A stretch of 5,202 bases of DNA. Origin: an uncultured Lachnospiraceae bacterium. Its GTDB lineage: Bacteria; Bacillota; Clostridia; Lachnospirales; Lachnospiraceae. Every line of letters begins with the position of its first letter. The first letter of the stretch is position 1. The translations under genes and the position numbers were made by a program. Location of the stretch: NCBI GenBank assembly GCA_902463835.1, contig CABQGZ010000295.1:1-5202 (forward strand). Direction: 5' to 3'. The notes beneath the pieces are model-generated. The model was given only the letters and a program-made list of their open reading frames with translations. It made no database searches and had not been told where the DNA came from. Of this stretch, positions 1 through 5,202 are shown piece after piece.

Positions 1-22
1 CCTCCTTTATGTTAGTATTATA
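1..22 (-). promoter_or_regulatory. Possible -10 box and ribosome binding site for the next minus-strand gene
   Basis: The minus strand has TATAAT at 17-22 and AAAGGAGG at 1-8, suggesting another minus-strand gene whose start codon lies just beyond the left edge. No good -35 hexamer is found at 16-18 nt spacing. If the TATAAT is the real -10, the transcript would start only a couple of bases before the ribosome binding site, giving a very short leader. The ribosome binding site is the firmer of the two; the promoter may lie elsewhere in 25-120 or depend on an activator. Confidence 0.45.
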
Positions 23-25
23 TAC

Positions 26-56
26 GAAAGGGCTGCAAAGAAGCTGTCCCCCTTTC
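26..56. repeat. Inverted repeat GAAAGGG-N17-CCCTTTC
   Basis: Perfect 7-bp arms at 26-32 and 50-56 with a 17-nt centre. Neither side is followed by a T-run, so it is not a terminator. It sits immediately upstream (on the minus strand) of the TATAAT box at 17-22, where an operator could cover the promoter. Function is inferred from position only. Confidence 0.35.
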
Positions 57-93
57 TAATGAATGCAAAGCTTATAGAAAATATTCCCAAAAA

Positions 94-109
94 TTGTAGA
101 TTATTACAA
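94..109. repeat. Dyad TTGTA-N6-TACAA, possible operator
   Basis: Perfect 5-bp arms (94-98 and 105-109) separated by six bases, in the AT-rich spacer beyond the operon terminator. The size and symmetry fit a regulator half-site pair. The arms are short and AT-rich, so chance is possible. No regulator is identifiable in the window. Confidence 0.3.
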
Positions 110-141
110 AAAGTTCTTTCATTGACCCGGCCCAACGGTAA

Positions 142-168
142 AAGGCTGCGCCATTTTCGCGCAGCCTT
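142..168 (-). terminator. Rho-independent terminator of the operon
   Basis: A perfect 8-bp GC-rich stem (144-151 with 159-166), extendable by two A-T pairs at 142-143/167-168, encloses a 7-nt loop. On the minus strand the stem is followed by TTTT, so it is oriented to end the four-gene transcript. It lies just after the TGA at 174-176. Confidence 0.88.
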
Positions 169-173
169 CCCCA

Positions 174-1142
174 TCACTCCTCTACCAGAGTGATCTTGAC
201 CCGATATTCTTTCACTTCCCCGGGCTGTAAAAATTTCAGCATTCCGGTGCGCCGCATCACATCACGGCCGTCTGGATAACAGTTACCGCACTCTAAGCCC
301 AGCGCGTAGTCCCGAACCCCCATCATCTTCCATTCTACAAAACCGTCCAGTTCCTTCGCATTAAAATTCATCCTGAGCCCCATTCCCAGCTTGGGCTGGA
401 AGATAGATGCCTGTCCGTTTTCGTCCGCAAATTTGTGATAATAGCAGCGCTCCTGATAGCCGGGTGTCGGTTTTTGCATATGCATCCAGTTGTCCAGATC
501 CTCCGCCGCATGTTCATCTCTCGGCGTCACCTGGGCAGACGGAACTGTCACGATGCTGTCCTCATCCAACAGTGGATAACCCATATTGATGTGATACAGT
601 ATCTCCATCGGTTCCACTCTGTCTCCGGTATTTGTGATCCTGTCACAAATCTCAAAGGTATTTTCCTCCGTGGAGACTTCTATGCGGCGCTCCAGCATCA
701 GCTTGCTGCCAAAAAGTGTCTCGTCCCTTGTGACAGTATGTATCACCAGCTTTCCGGCTTCCTCCGTCCAATAGGCTTGTTCGCAGGGCTGATTGGCAAT
801 GGTTCCGTGAAGGGGAAGCTCCTCTCCCTCGTCACTGCAGGGGGAGCCTACCGCTGAAAGGCCGCAGGTTGTTAAGAATCCTGCCGTAAAGGATTTGAGC
901 CAGTTGCTCCCCGTGCTGTCATAATAGGCTGGAGCTACATAGCCGCAGGGGGACATGTAGCTCATGTTGATGCCTTTGAAGCGCAGTCGTGTAATATCTC
1001 CGCTCCTGTCCGGGGAGATGGTCAGCATCAGCCCCTTGCCGTTGTTCACTTCATAGAGGCGCATGCCGTCGCCTTTACCGCCCACCAGGCGGTGTTCTTC
1101 CACACCGTAAAGCTGGGTGTTGTGTCCGATGTAGGGATTCAT
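174..1142 (-). CDS. DUF4432 / aldose 1-epimerase-family protein
   Basis: A 322-residue protein of the galactose-mutarotase-like beta-supersandwich type, DUF4432 branch, probably cytosolic. Family landmarks are LYGVEEHRLVGGKGDGMR (11-28), TISPDRSGDITRLRFKG (41-57), SPCGYVAPAYYD (64-75), FTAGFLTTCGL (85-95), LPLHGTI (109-115), ILYHINMGYPLL (181-192), VEWKMMG (269-275) and LGLECGNCYPDGR (281-293). H184 and E284 are plausible counterparts of the catalytic His and Glu of GalM; this is inferred from motif context, not alignment. A role in anomer interconversion of the operon's sugar or its product fits the neighbours, but no specific activity can be assigned. I chose the start at 1142 because it has a well-spaced AAAGGAG and the first conserved motif lies only 11 residues in. 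The longer start at 1211 adds a 23-residue, arginine-rich stretch (7 Arg) that looks like translated spacer. It is the last gene; a terminator follows 5 nt after its stop. Confidence 0.87.
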   Translation of the reverse strand: MNPYIGHNTQLYGVEEHRLVGGKGDGMRLYEVNNGKGLMLTISPDRSGDITRLRFKGINMSYMSPCGYVAPAYYDSTGSNWLKSFTAGFLTTCGLSAVGSPCSDEGEELPLHGTIANQPCEQAYWTEEAGKLVIHTVTRDETLFGSKLMLERRIEVSTEENTFEICDRITNTGDRVEPMEILYHINMGYPLLDEDSIVTVPSAQVTPRDEHAAEDLDNWMHMQKPTPGYQERCYYHKFADENGQASIFQPKLGMGLRMNFNAKELDGFVEWKMMGVRDYALGLECGNCYPDGRDVMRRTGMLKFLQPGEVKEYRVKITLVEE

Positions 1143-1149
1143 TGTTGTT

Positions 1150-1156
1150 CTCCTTT
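1150..1156 (-). promoter_or_regulatory. Ribosome binding site deciding the start of the DUF4432 gene
   Basis: AAAGGAG on the minus strand, 7 nt before the ATG at 1140-1142. It supports this internal Met as the true start. A second, weaker-placed AGGAG at 1216-1220 lies only 4 nt before an in-frame ATG at 1209-1211, which would add 23 residues. Confidence 0.75.
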
Positions 1157-1226
1157 CGATTCGCAAGAGCCGCCCCAATGGTGAGATACGTCGGCAGCGA
1201 TTCTTATTCATTATTCTCCTAGTATA

Positions 1227-2147
1227 CTACTTCATAGCAAATATTTCCATAGCTTTTTTACAGTTCTCTTTCATGGCTTTCGTGCCCCACTGAACGATGT
1301 CGTGATACATAATGGGGGTGTCTTTTCCGCTCTCCACCAGGGAATAGCAATATTTATAATGCTTTCCGTCCTTTTCTAAGGGGATGCATCCCATGCGGAA
1401 CTGGCTGGCGATGGTCTCGCCTCCCGCCATAGCCATGTAGGTGTAATAATTTACTTTGCGCACGCCTTTCTGGATGGCCTTACGAAAATCTGCGGGGCTG
1501 ACGCCGGAGCCGCCGTGCATGACAACCGGAATATGTGCCTTTTTGCGTACATTTTCTACCACAGAAAAATCCAGCTTTGGTTTGCTTAAATATACGCCGT
1601 GGGTGGTGCCGAAGGAACAGGCCAATGCGTCAATCCCTGTTTCTTCTACAAAGCTTCTGGCCTGTTCCGGGTCAGTATAGATTTTCTCCGGATCCTCTCC
1701 GGCACCTGCTGAGCCGGAGCCTGTTTCACGTTTTCCCATACATCCGATCTCCGCCTCTACAGACGCTCCTGTCTGCCTCGCAAAGGAGACCACCATCTTC
1801 GTATTTGCCATATTTTCCGTAAAAGAGAGGACGGATCCATCATACATGACGGAGGTAAATCCCAGGTTTAGGGCCTTGCACACATAGTCCAGGGATTCGC
1901 CGTGATCCAGATGGACACACACGGGAACCTTTGCCTTCCTTGCGAATTCCAGCATAATGGGACCGATGACCGTGATAGGCATGATCTCCTCGTGAACCTC
2001 CGCATGCTGTATGATCACCGGTACGTCCAGTTCCTCTGCCGCGCCGATAACAGCCATCACAGACTCCAGATTCGGCGTATTAAAAGAGCCCACGGCACAT
2101 TTTCTTGCCTCACACAGATTTAAGATCTGTTTTAACGTAACTAACAT
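1227..2147 (-). CDS. Class II fructose/tagatose-bisphosphate aldolase-family protein
   Basis: A 306-residue zinc-dependent aldolase of the FbaA/KbaY/GatY fold, expected to cleave the ketose phosphate made by the kinase, giving DHAP and an aldehyde if it follows the family. Visible active-site elements are D81-H82 in VHLDHGES (general acid and Zn ligand), the acidic VEAEIG (130-135), H183 in FGTTHGVY and H211 in VMHGGSG (the other Zn ligands and phosphate loop), and N233 and T236 in KVNYYT. The flexible glycine-rich loop lies near 141-150. The protein is about 20 residues longer than KbaY/GatY (284-286 aa), with the extra sequence apparently around 245-285, where the sugar-phosphate end could be contacted. 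The start is set by an AGGAGGA site; an upstream ATG (2171) would add eight residues. A 78-nt gap separates it from the kinase. Whether the substrate carries one or two phosphates cannot be read from the sequence. Confidence 0.9.
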   Translation of the reverse strand: MLVTLKQILNLCEARKCAVGSFNTPNLESVMAVIGAAEELDVPVIIQHAEVHEEIMPITVIGPIMLEFARKAKVPVCVHLDHGESLDYVCKALNLGFTSVMYDGSVLSFTENMANTKMVVSFARQTGASVEAEIGCMGKRETGSGSAGAGEDPEKIYTDPEQARSFVEETGIDALACSFGTTHGVYLSKPKLDFSVVENVRKKAHIPVVMHGGSGVSPADFRKAIQKGVRKVNYYTYMAMAGGETIASQFRMGCIPLEKDGKHYKYCYSLVESGKDTPIMYHDIVQWGTKAMKENCKKAMEIFAMK

Positions 2148-2153
2148 TTTCAT

Positions 2154-2160
2154 TCCTCCT
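2154..2160 (-). promoter_or_regulatory. Ribosome binding site deciding the aldolase start
   Basis: AGGAGGA on the minus strand. The GGAGG core (2155-2159) ends 7 nt before the ATG at 2145-2147, an ideal spacing. An in-frame ATG two codons earlier (2151-2153) directly abuts this site and is unlikely to be used. A further in-frame ATG at 2169-2171 has only a GAGG about 8 nt upstream. Confidence 0.8.
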
Positions 2161-2225
2161 GATATTTCCATGCACCTACCCTCTGGCCGGTAAGCGCGTT
2201 ACATTTTTCTCTTTCTCACAAGCGC

Positions 2226-3713
2226 TCAGCCCACCAGAGGCCGGACCGCATCGTACAGTTTTTTATAGCGCTGATAGATTTCCATATATTTTTTGTGCAT
2301 GACCGGATTGGGCCGATACACTTCCTTCTTCTCCACCATATGGGATGCCGCGTCCGCAAGATCCGCAAAGCATCCCACCGCGATTCCCGTCAGCATCGCG
2401 CTGCCTACAGTTCCGGCGTCCGCCGTCGCCAGGGCTGTGATAGGAATATTCAGCACATCCGCTTTCATCTGCATCCAAACCCTGGATCTGGCTCCGCCTC
2501 CAGTAGCGTGGAGCATCCCAAAATGAACGCCGGAGGCTTTCAGACGATCCATATTGATCTGCATCTCATAGGCCACGCTCTCCATGCAGGCCCGATAGAT
2601 ATCACCGACTGTGGTTGCGGTGGTAAGTCCCAGGATAGCCCCCTTGGATCCCGTGTCCATGTAGGGCGTGGCAGCCCCCGCGAAATGCGGCAGTACCAGC
2701 AGACCGGTAGGCTCTGCGTACATTCCTTCCAGCAGTTCATTTACAGAGATTCCCTGCTCCTTCGCCATCTCCTTCTCCTTTTTTGCCAGATTGTCCACAC
2801 ACCACTGTATCAGGGCGCCCCCGGTATAGGAAAATGCGTAGGCGATATATTTTCCCGGAATTACATAGGGCACTACCGCGTAGCTCCCCTCATACATGGC
2901 TGCCAGCTTCGGCAATTCCTCATAGACCGGTATGACACATTCCACCGTTCCTGCTCCCTCTGCCGCCCTGGTGCCGTCAAACACTCCGGCTCCCACCGTT
3001 GCCGCCAGCTGGTCATGGCTGATAGATACAATCTGTGTCTCCGGCGACAGACCGGTCATTGCCGCCACCTTTGGCAATATCTTTCCTGCCGTCGTTCCCG
3101 TGGGAACAGGCTTCGACATCAATCCCGAATTAATGCCCGCCAGTGCAAAGATCTCCTCACTCCAATCCAGCGCCGTTATGTCAAAAGCCATGGTACGTGT
3201 CGCCATGGAGTAATCAATCTGTGCTGTGCCGGTAAGGTGATATACCACATAGTCCTCCATCAGAAATACGTGTTTTGCCTGACCATAAAGCTTGGGCCTG
3301 TGCTTTTTCATCCACATGAGCTTGGAGATGCTGTACATCTCGTGGGGCTTTAGGCCCGTGATGGAAGCCATGGTGACGCTGTCCATCTTCCCGATCAGTT
3401 CTTCACATTCTTCTTTTCCCCTGGGATCCGTGTACAGCAGAGCCGGATGCAGAGATCTGCCGTCTCCATCCGCCAATACGAAGGTCTCTCCAAAGCTGGT
3501 GACGCCCATACCGGCGATGTCCGGATATTTTGCAGCCATCTCCCTGATGACTGCGAATACTTTGGACAGGACTGTCTCCGCGTCAATCTCATGGGCGCTG
3601 CTGTCACGCTTTACCGTGTAATCCTGATAAGCCTGATCCAGATAAGCTCCGGATCCGTCAAATACACTCAGCTTACACCCGGTTGTCCCGATATCTAAGC
3701 CTGCAATCTTCAT
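2226..3713 (-). CDS. FGGY-family carbohydrate kinase (xylulokinase-like)
   Basis: A 495-residue cytosolic kinase, the usual full length for the FGGY family, that transfers phosphate from ATP to a ketose or polyol. The N-terminal domain opens with the phosphate-binding strand GLDIGTTGCK (5-14), followed by VTSFGETF (71-78) and YTDPRG (94-99). Asp234 in SHDQLAATVGAG (232-243) is in the position of the catalytic base (Asp233 in E. coli XylB). The C-terminal domain (about 250-445) has the typical YTGGALIQW (296-304), HFAGAATPYMD (343-353), KGAILGLT (357-364), the ATP-binding ATGGGARS (403-410) and DAGTVGSAM (432-440). No key element is missing. The family covers xylulose, ribulose, fuculose, rhamnulose, glycerol and others, so the substrate cannot be named. 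With an aldolase rather than a pentose-phosphate epimerase next in the operon, a ketose-phosphate that can be cleaved by aldol reversal is the expected product (inference). Confidence 0.92.
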   Translation of the reverse strand: MKIAGLDIGTTGCKLSVFDGSGAYLDQAYQDYTVKRDSSAHEIDAETVLSKVFAVIREMAAKYPDIAGMGVTSFGETFVLADGDGRSLHPALLYTDPRGKEECEELIGKMDSVTMASITGLKPHEMYSISKLMWMKKHRPKLYGQAKHVFLMEDYVVYHLTGTAQIDYSMATRTMAFDITALDWSEEIFALAGINSGLMSKPVPTGTTAGKILPKVAAMTGLSPETQIVSISHDQLAATVGAGVFDGTRAAEGAGTVECVIPVYEELPKLAAMYEGSYAVVPYVIPGKYIAYAFSYTGGALIQWCVDNLAKKEKEMAKEQGISVNELLEGMYAEPTGLLVLPHFAGAATPYMDTGSKGAILGLTTATTVGDIYRACMESVAYEMQINMDRLKASGVHFGMLHATGGGARSRVWMQMKADVLNIPITALATADAGTVGSAMLTGIAVGCFADLADAASHMVEKKEVYRPNPVMHKKYMEIYQRYKKLYDAVRPLVG

Positions 3714-3719
3714 TGCATT

Positions 3720-3725
3720 CCCTCC
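3720..3725 (-). promoter_or_regulatory. Ribosome binding site of the kinase gene
   Basis: GGAGGG on the minus strand, 6 nt before the ATG at 3711-3713. It begins 1 nt after the isomerase stop codon (TGA, 3727-3729), so terminating ribosomes sit directly on it and the two genes are probably translationally coupled. A second ATG at 3716-3718 is out of frame and too close to the site to be used. Confidence 0.8.
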
Positions 3726-3726
3726 T

Positions 3727-5130
3727 TCACTCTATGTCCACCCACTCATAGCCCAGGTATGTGGTGAAGGCTTCTTTTAAGACTTCCCGCCAGTGGCCCA
3801 CACCGACGGAGGTGTGATGCTTGAAGCCTCCTCGTGCCAGCTTGATCAGCTTATTTTGCAGATCCGGGATCTCGCAGACGCCGCCGCAGCCGAAAAAGCT
3901 ATCTTCGATAGGATCTTCCGTAAACTGTGCCTCGCTGGCGTAGACAATGATCCTGCCGTCCTTTGTCTGGCAGTTGGATATTGTGGTGGGGAAGGCTTTG
4001 ATCCTGCCCTCATTGCAGCCCCAGCCGGATCCCGGATCTTCTTTGGCGAACATCTTGTGTTCCGTGACGGTTCCTTTTCCTGTCATCAGGCTCTGTGCCA
4101 CCGGTCCGCAGTGGAACAGAATCACTTTATTTTCCACATCTCCGTAATTGTTGTTCCAATCTAGAACAGCCGTTGGCTCTTCGCTTGCCAGATACATAGC
4201 CCGCATGGTGAGGGCGGAGCACATATCGATCTCGCAGGAGGCAACAATGCCCCGGTCGTTCAGTTCGCTCAACAGCACGCAGGGGCAGACGCGAAGGTAC
4301 GTCTCCATCTCATTCCAGCACCGTAGAGCCAGCGCATCCAGATGATATTCCTCTATGTATTCGTCCAGTACAACGGATATCTTTGCCAGCGTAAGCTTGT
4401 TGGCTTCCGGTACTTTGGAAAAGTCCGCGTAATTCTCCAGCACTTTGACCTTCTCCACAACGGCAGCGTCAGCATCCTGCTTTTGGGACACCTTATACAT
4501 CAGTTCTGACAAGTCAAAGGATTCCACATTGATGCCGTACTTCTGCATGGTGATCTCGTCAAAGCGGACAGTCTTAAAGGCCGTAGTCCGGGCGCCAATG
4601 CAGCCGATGTTAAATCGCTTCATGCCATTCACCACCCGGCAGATGGCTGCAAAATCCTTTAGATTCTCCGCGAACGCTTCCGACAGCGGATGCACAACGT
4701 GAGGCTTCATCACGGTAAAGGGCACCTGATACTGGGTAAATACGTCTGTCACAGAGAATTTGCCGCAGTACGCGTCCCGTCGGTGGGCAAAATCCATCTT
4801 CCCAATCTCATCCGGGTATGCCTGCATCAAAATGGGAACCCCTGCATCCTGCAGCGCTGTGATAGCGCCGTTCTCGTCCGCAAAGATCGGCATGGAGAAG
4901 ATCACTCCATCGTACTGTCCCTGGTGCTCCTTCAGCCATTTTGCGTACAACAGTCCCTCATCCCTGGTCTCGATCCCGCCATACCTGGTAAGCTCGGCGT
5001 CCATGGCAATGTAATCATAGCCTACGTCGGTCACAGCCTTGATCATATCCTCCCGTGCTCCGTAGATCAGTTCTCCCGGCATAAATCCACGGTTGCAGAA
5101 CGCCAGTGCAAAAGTCATTTTTTTCTTCAT
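3727..5130 (-). CDS. L-fucose/L-arabinose isomerase-family protein (COG2407-like), substrate unassigned
   Basis: A 467-residue soluble protein with no signal peptide or membrane segment, probably a cytosolic metal-dependent ketol isomerase that turns an aldose into its ketose as the first step of this operon. The N-terminal half (about 1-180) looks like the Rossmann-like FucI/AraA substrate domain. The C-terminal half carries the family landmarks: RCWNEME (270-276), the CPC plus LSELNDRG stretch (282-294), CEIDM (299-303) and GFKHHTSVGVGHW (435-447). Acidic residues E274/E276 and E300/D302 with H438/H439 are the likely Mn2+ ligands and catalytic residues, by analogy with Glu/Asp/His in FucI; exact assignment needs an alignment. 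It is clearly shorter than E. coli FucI (591 aa) and belongs to the short, functionally diverse branch of the superfamily, so calling it fucose isomerase would be overreach. The protein is cysteine-rich (13 Cys). The kinase gene follows after 13 nt. Confidence 0.85.
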   Translation of the reverse strand: MKKKMTFALAFCNRGFMPGELIYGAREDMIKAVTDVGYDYIAMDAELTRYGGIETRDEGLLYAKWLKEHQGQYDGVIFSMPIFADENGAITALQDAGVPILMQAYPDEIGKMDFAHRRDAYCGKFSVTDVFTQYQVPFTVMKPHVVHPLSEAFAENLKDFAAICRVVNGMKRFNIGCIGARTTAFKTVRFDEITMQKYGINVESFDLSELMYKVSQKQDADAAVVEKVKVLENYADFSKVPEANKLTLAKISVVLDEYIEEYHLDALALRCWNEMETYLRVCPCVLLSELNDRGIVASCEIDMCSALTMRAMYLASEEPTAVLDWNNNYGDVENKVILFHCGPVAQSLMTGKGTVTEHKMFAKEDPGSGWGCNEGRIKAFPTTISNCQTKDGRIIVYASEAQFTEDPIEDSFFGCGGVCEIPDLQNKLIKLARGGFKHHTSVGVGHWREVLKEAFTTYLGYEWVDIE

Positions 5131-5132
5131 TT

Positions 5133-5202
5133 TTATCCGCTTCCTTCCTCTGTTCTATGAATTTCTTCTGTTTCTTTCATTATTCGTATCTTCATATTAG
5201 CT
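5133..5202 (-). CDS. Possible C-terminal tail of an upstream gene (partial) or short leader ORF
   Basis: On the minus strand a frame is open from the window edge to a TAA at 5133-5135, which ends 2 nt before the ATG of the isomerase gene. The readable end is ANMKIRIMKETEEIHRTEEG followed by SG. It is polar and charged, which would suit a cytoplasmic tail after a last membrane segment, for example of a sugar ABC permease; that identity is only a guess. An internal ATG at 5193-5195 would instead make a 20-residue leader peptide. The isomerase ribosome binding site lies inside this frame, so translation of the two would be coupled. A frame of about 23 codons can be open by chance, so support rests mainly on the position of the stop. 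Confidence 0.35.
   Translation of the reverse strand, partial: ANMKIRIMKETEEIHRTEEGSG
5140..5149 (-). promoter_or_regulatory. Ribosome binding site of the isomerase gene
   Basis: The minus strand reads AGGAAGGAAG here. The nearest GGAAG core ends 9 nt before the ATG at 5128-5130, which supports that start over the second in-frame ATG four codons later. It is weaker than the AGGAGG-type sites of the downstream genes. It overlaps the end of the frame that stops at 5133. Confidence 0.6.

Noticed and set aside
1220..1229. Ten-base palindrome TAGTATACTA over the aldolase stop codon
   Set aside because: Short, AT-rich and overlapping the TAG stop; nothing nearby suggests a promoter or operator there.
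2170..2190. GTAACGCGCTTAC (minus strand) as a CcpA catabolite-response element
   Set aside because: The GTAA and TTAC arms are separated by five bases instead of four and the central CG does not fit the cre consensus, so it is not a credible cre site.
2295..3353. Long plus-strand frame of 352 codons opposite the kinase gene
   Set aside because: Its translation is rich in His, Arg and Cys with no recognisable domain, it has no proper ribosome binding site, and it lies wholly antisense to a well-supported FGGY kinase. It is a reading-frame shadow.
1690..4032. Six GGATCC hexamers, more than chance would give in 5.2 kb
   Set aside because: All lie inside genes and arise from Asp-Pro and Gly-Ser type codon pairs; with so many possible hexamers this is not evidence of function, only that the site is not avoided.
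4690..5160. Plus-strand frame of 156 codons opposite the start of the isomerase gene
   Set aside because: Low-complexity, His/Cys-rich translation with no family resemblance; it mirrors the codons of the isomerase gene and runs through its ribosome binding site.
1..5202. CRISPR arrays, tRNA or rRNA genes, insertion sequences, phage or defence genes
   Set aside because: No spaced direct repeats, no cloverleaf or rRNA-like sequence, no transposase or integrase motifs; all coding capacity is explained by sugar-metabolism genes.

Overview
The window looks like a piece of a Firmicutes chromosome, most likely a clostridial gut-type bacterium of the Lachnospiraceae kind. This is inferred from strong AGGAGG-type ribosome binding sites, roughly balanced base composition in the genes against AT-rich spacers, and protein sequences that read like clostridial sugar-catabolism families. 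Species cannot be named from the sequence alone.

Everything recognisable lies on the minus strand, so the operon reads from the right edge to the left. In transcription order it encodes an L-fucose/L-arabinose isomerase-like protein (5130-3727), an FGGY-family sugar kinase (3713-2226), a class II fructose/tagatose-bisphosphate aldolase-family protein (2147-1227) and a DUF4432 aldose 1-epimerase-like protein (1142-174). It ends in a strong hairpin terminator (about 142-168). A frame that is open at the right edge stops 2 nt before the isomerase ATG, so the operon probably continues upstream, perhaps into transporter genes. No convincing promoter is visible at that edge.

The first three genes follow the order of a kinase/aldolase sugar pathway: aldose to ketose (isomerase), ketose to ketose phosphate (FGGY kinase), then cleavage to triose-type products (aldolase). 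The fourth gene probably interconverts sugar anomers or otherwise prepares the sugar. The combination is not the textbook fucose, rhamnose, arabinose or xylose set: an FGGY kinase is paired with an FBP-aldolase-fold enzyme instead of a FucA/RhaD-type aldolase or a pentose-phosphate epimerase. The substrate is therefore unassigned, and this is the main point of interest.

The leftmost 140 bases are AT-rich and non-coding. They contain two dyads, a TATAAT-like box and, at the very edge, an AAAGGAGG ribosome binding site, all suited to another minus-strand gene starting just outside the window.
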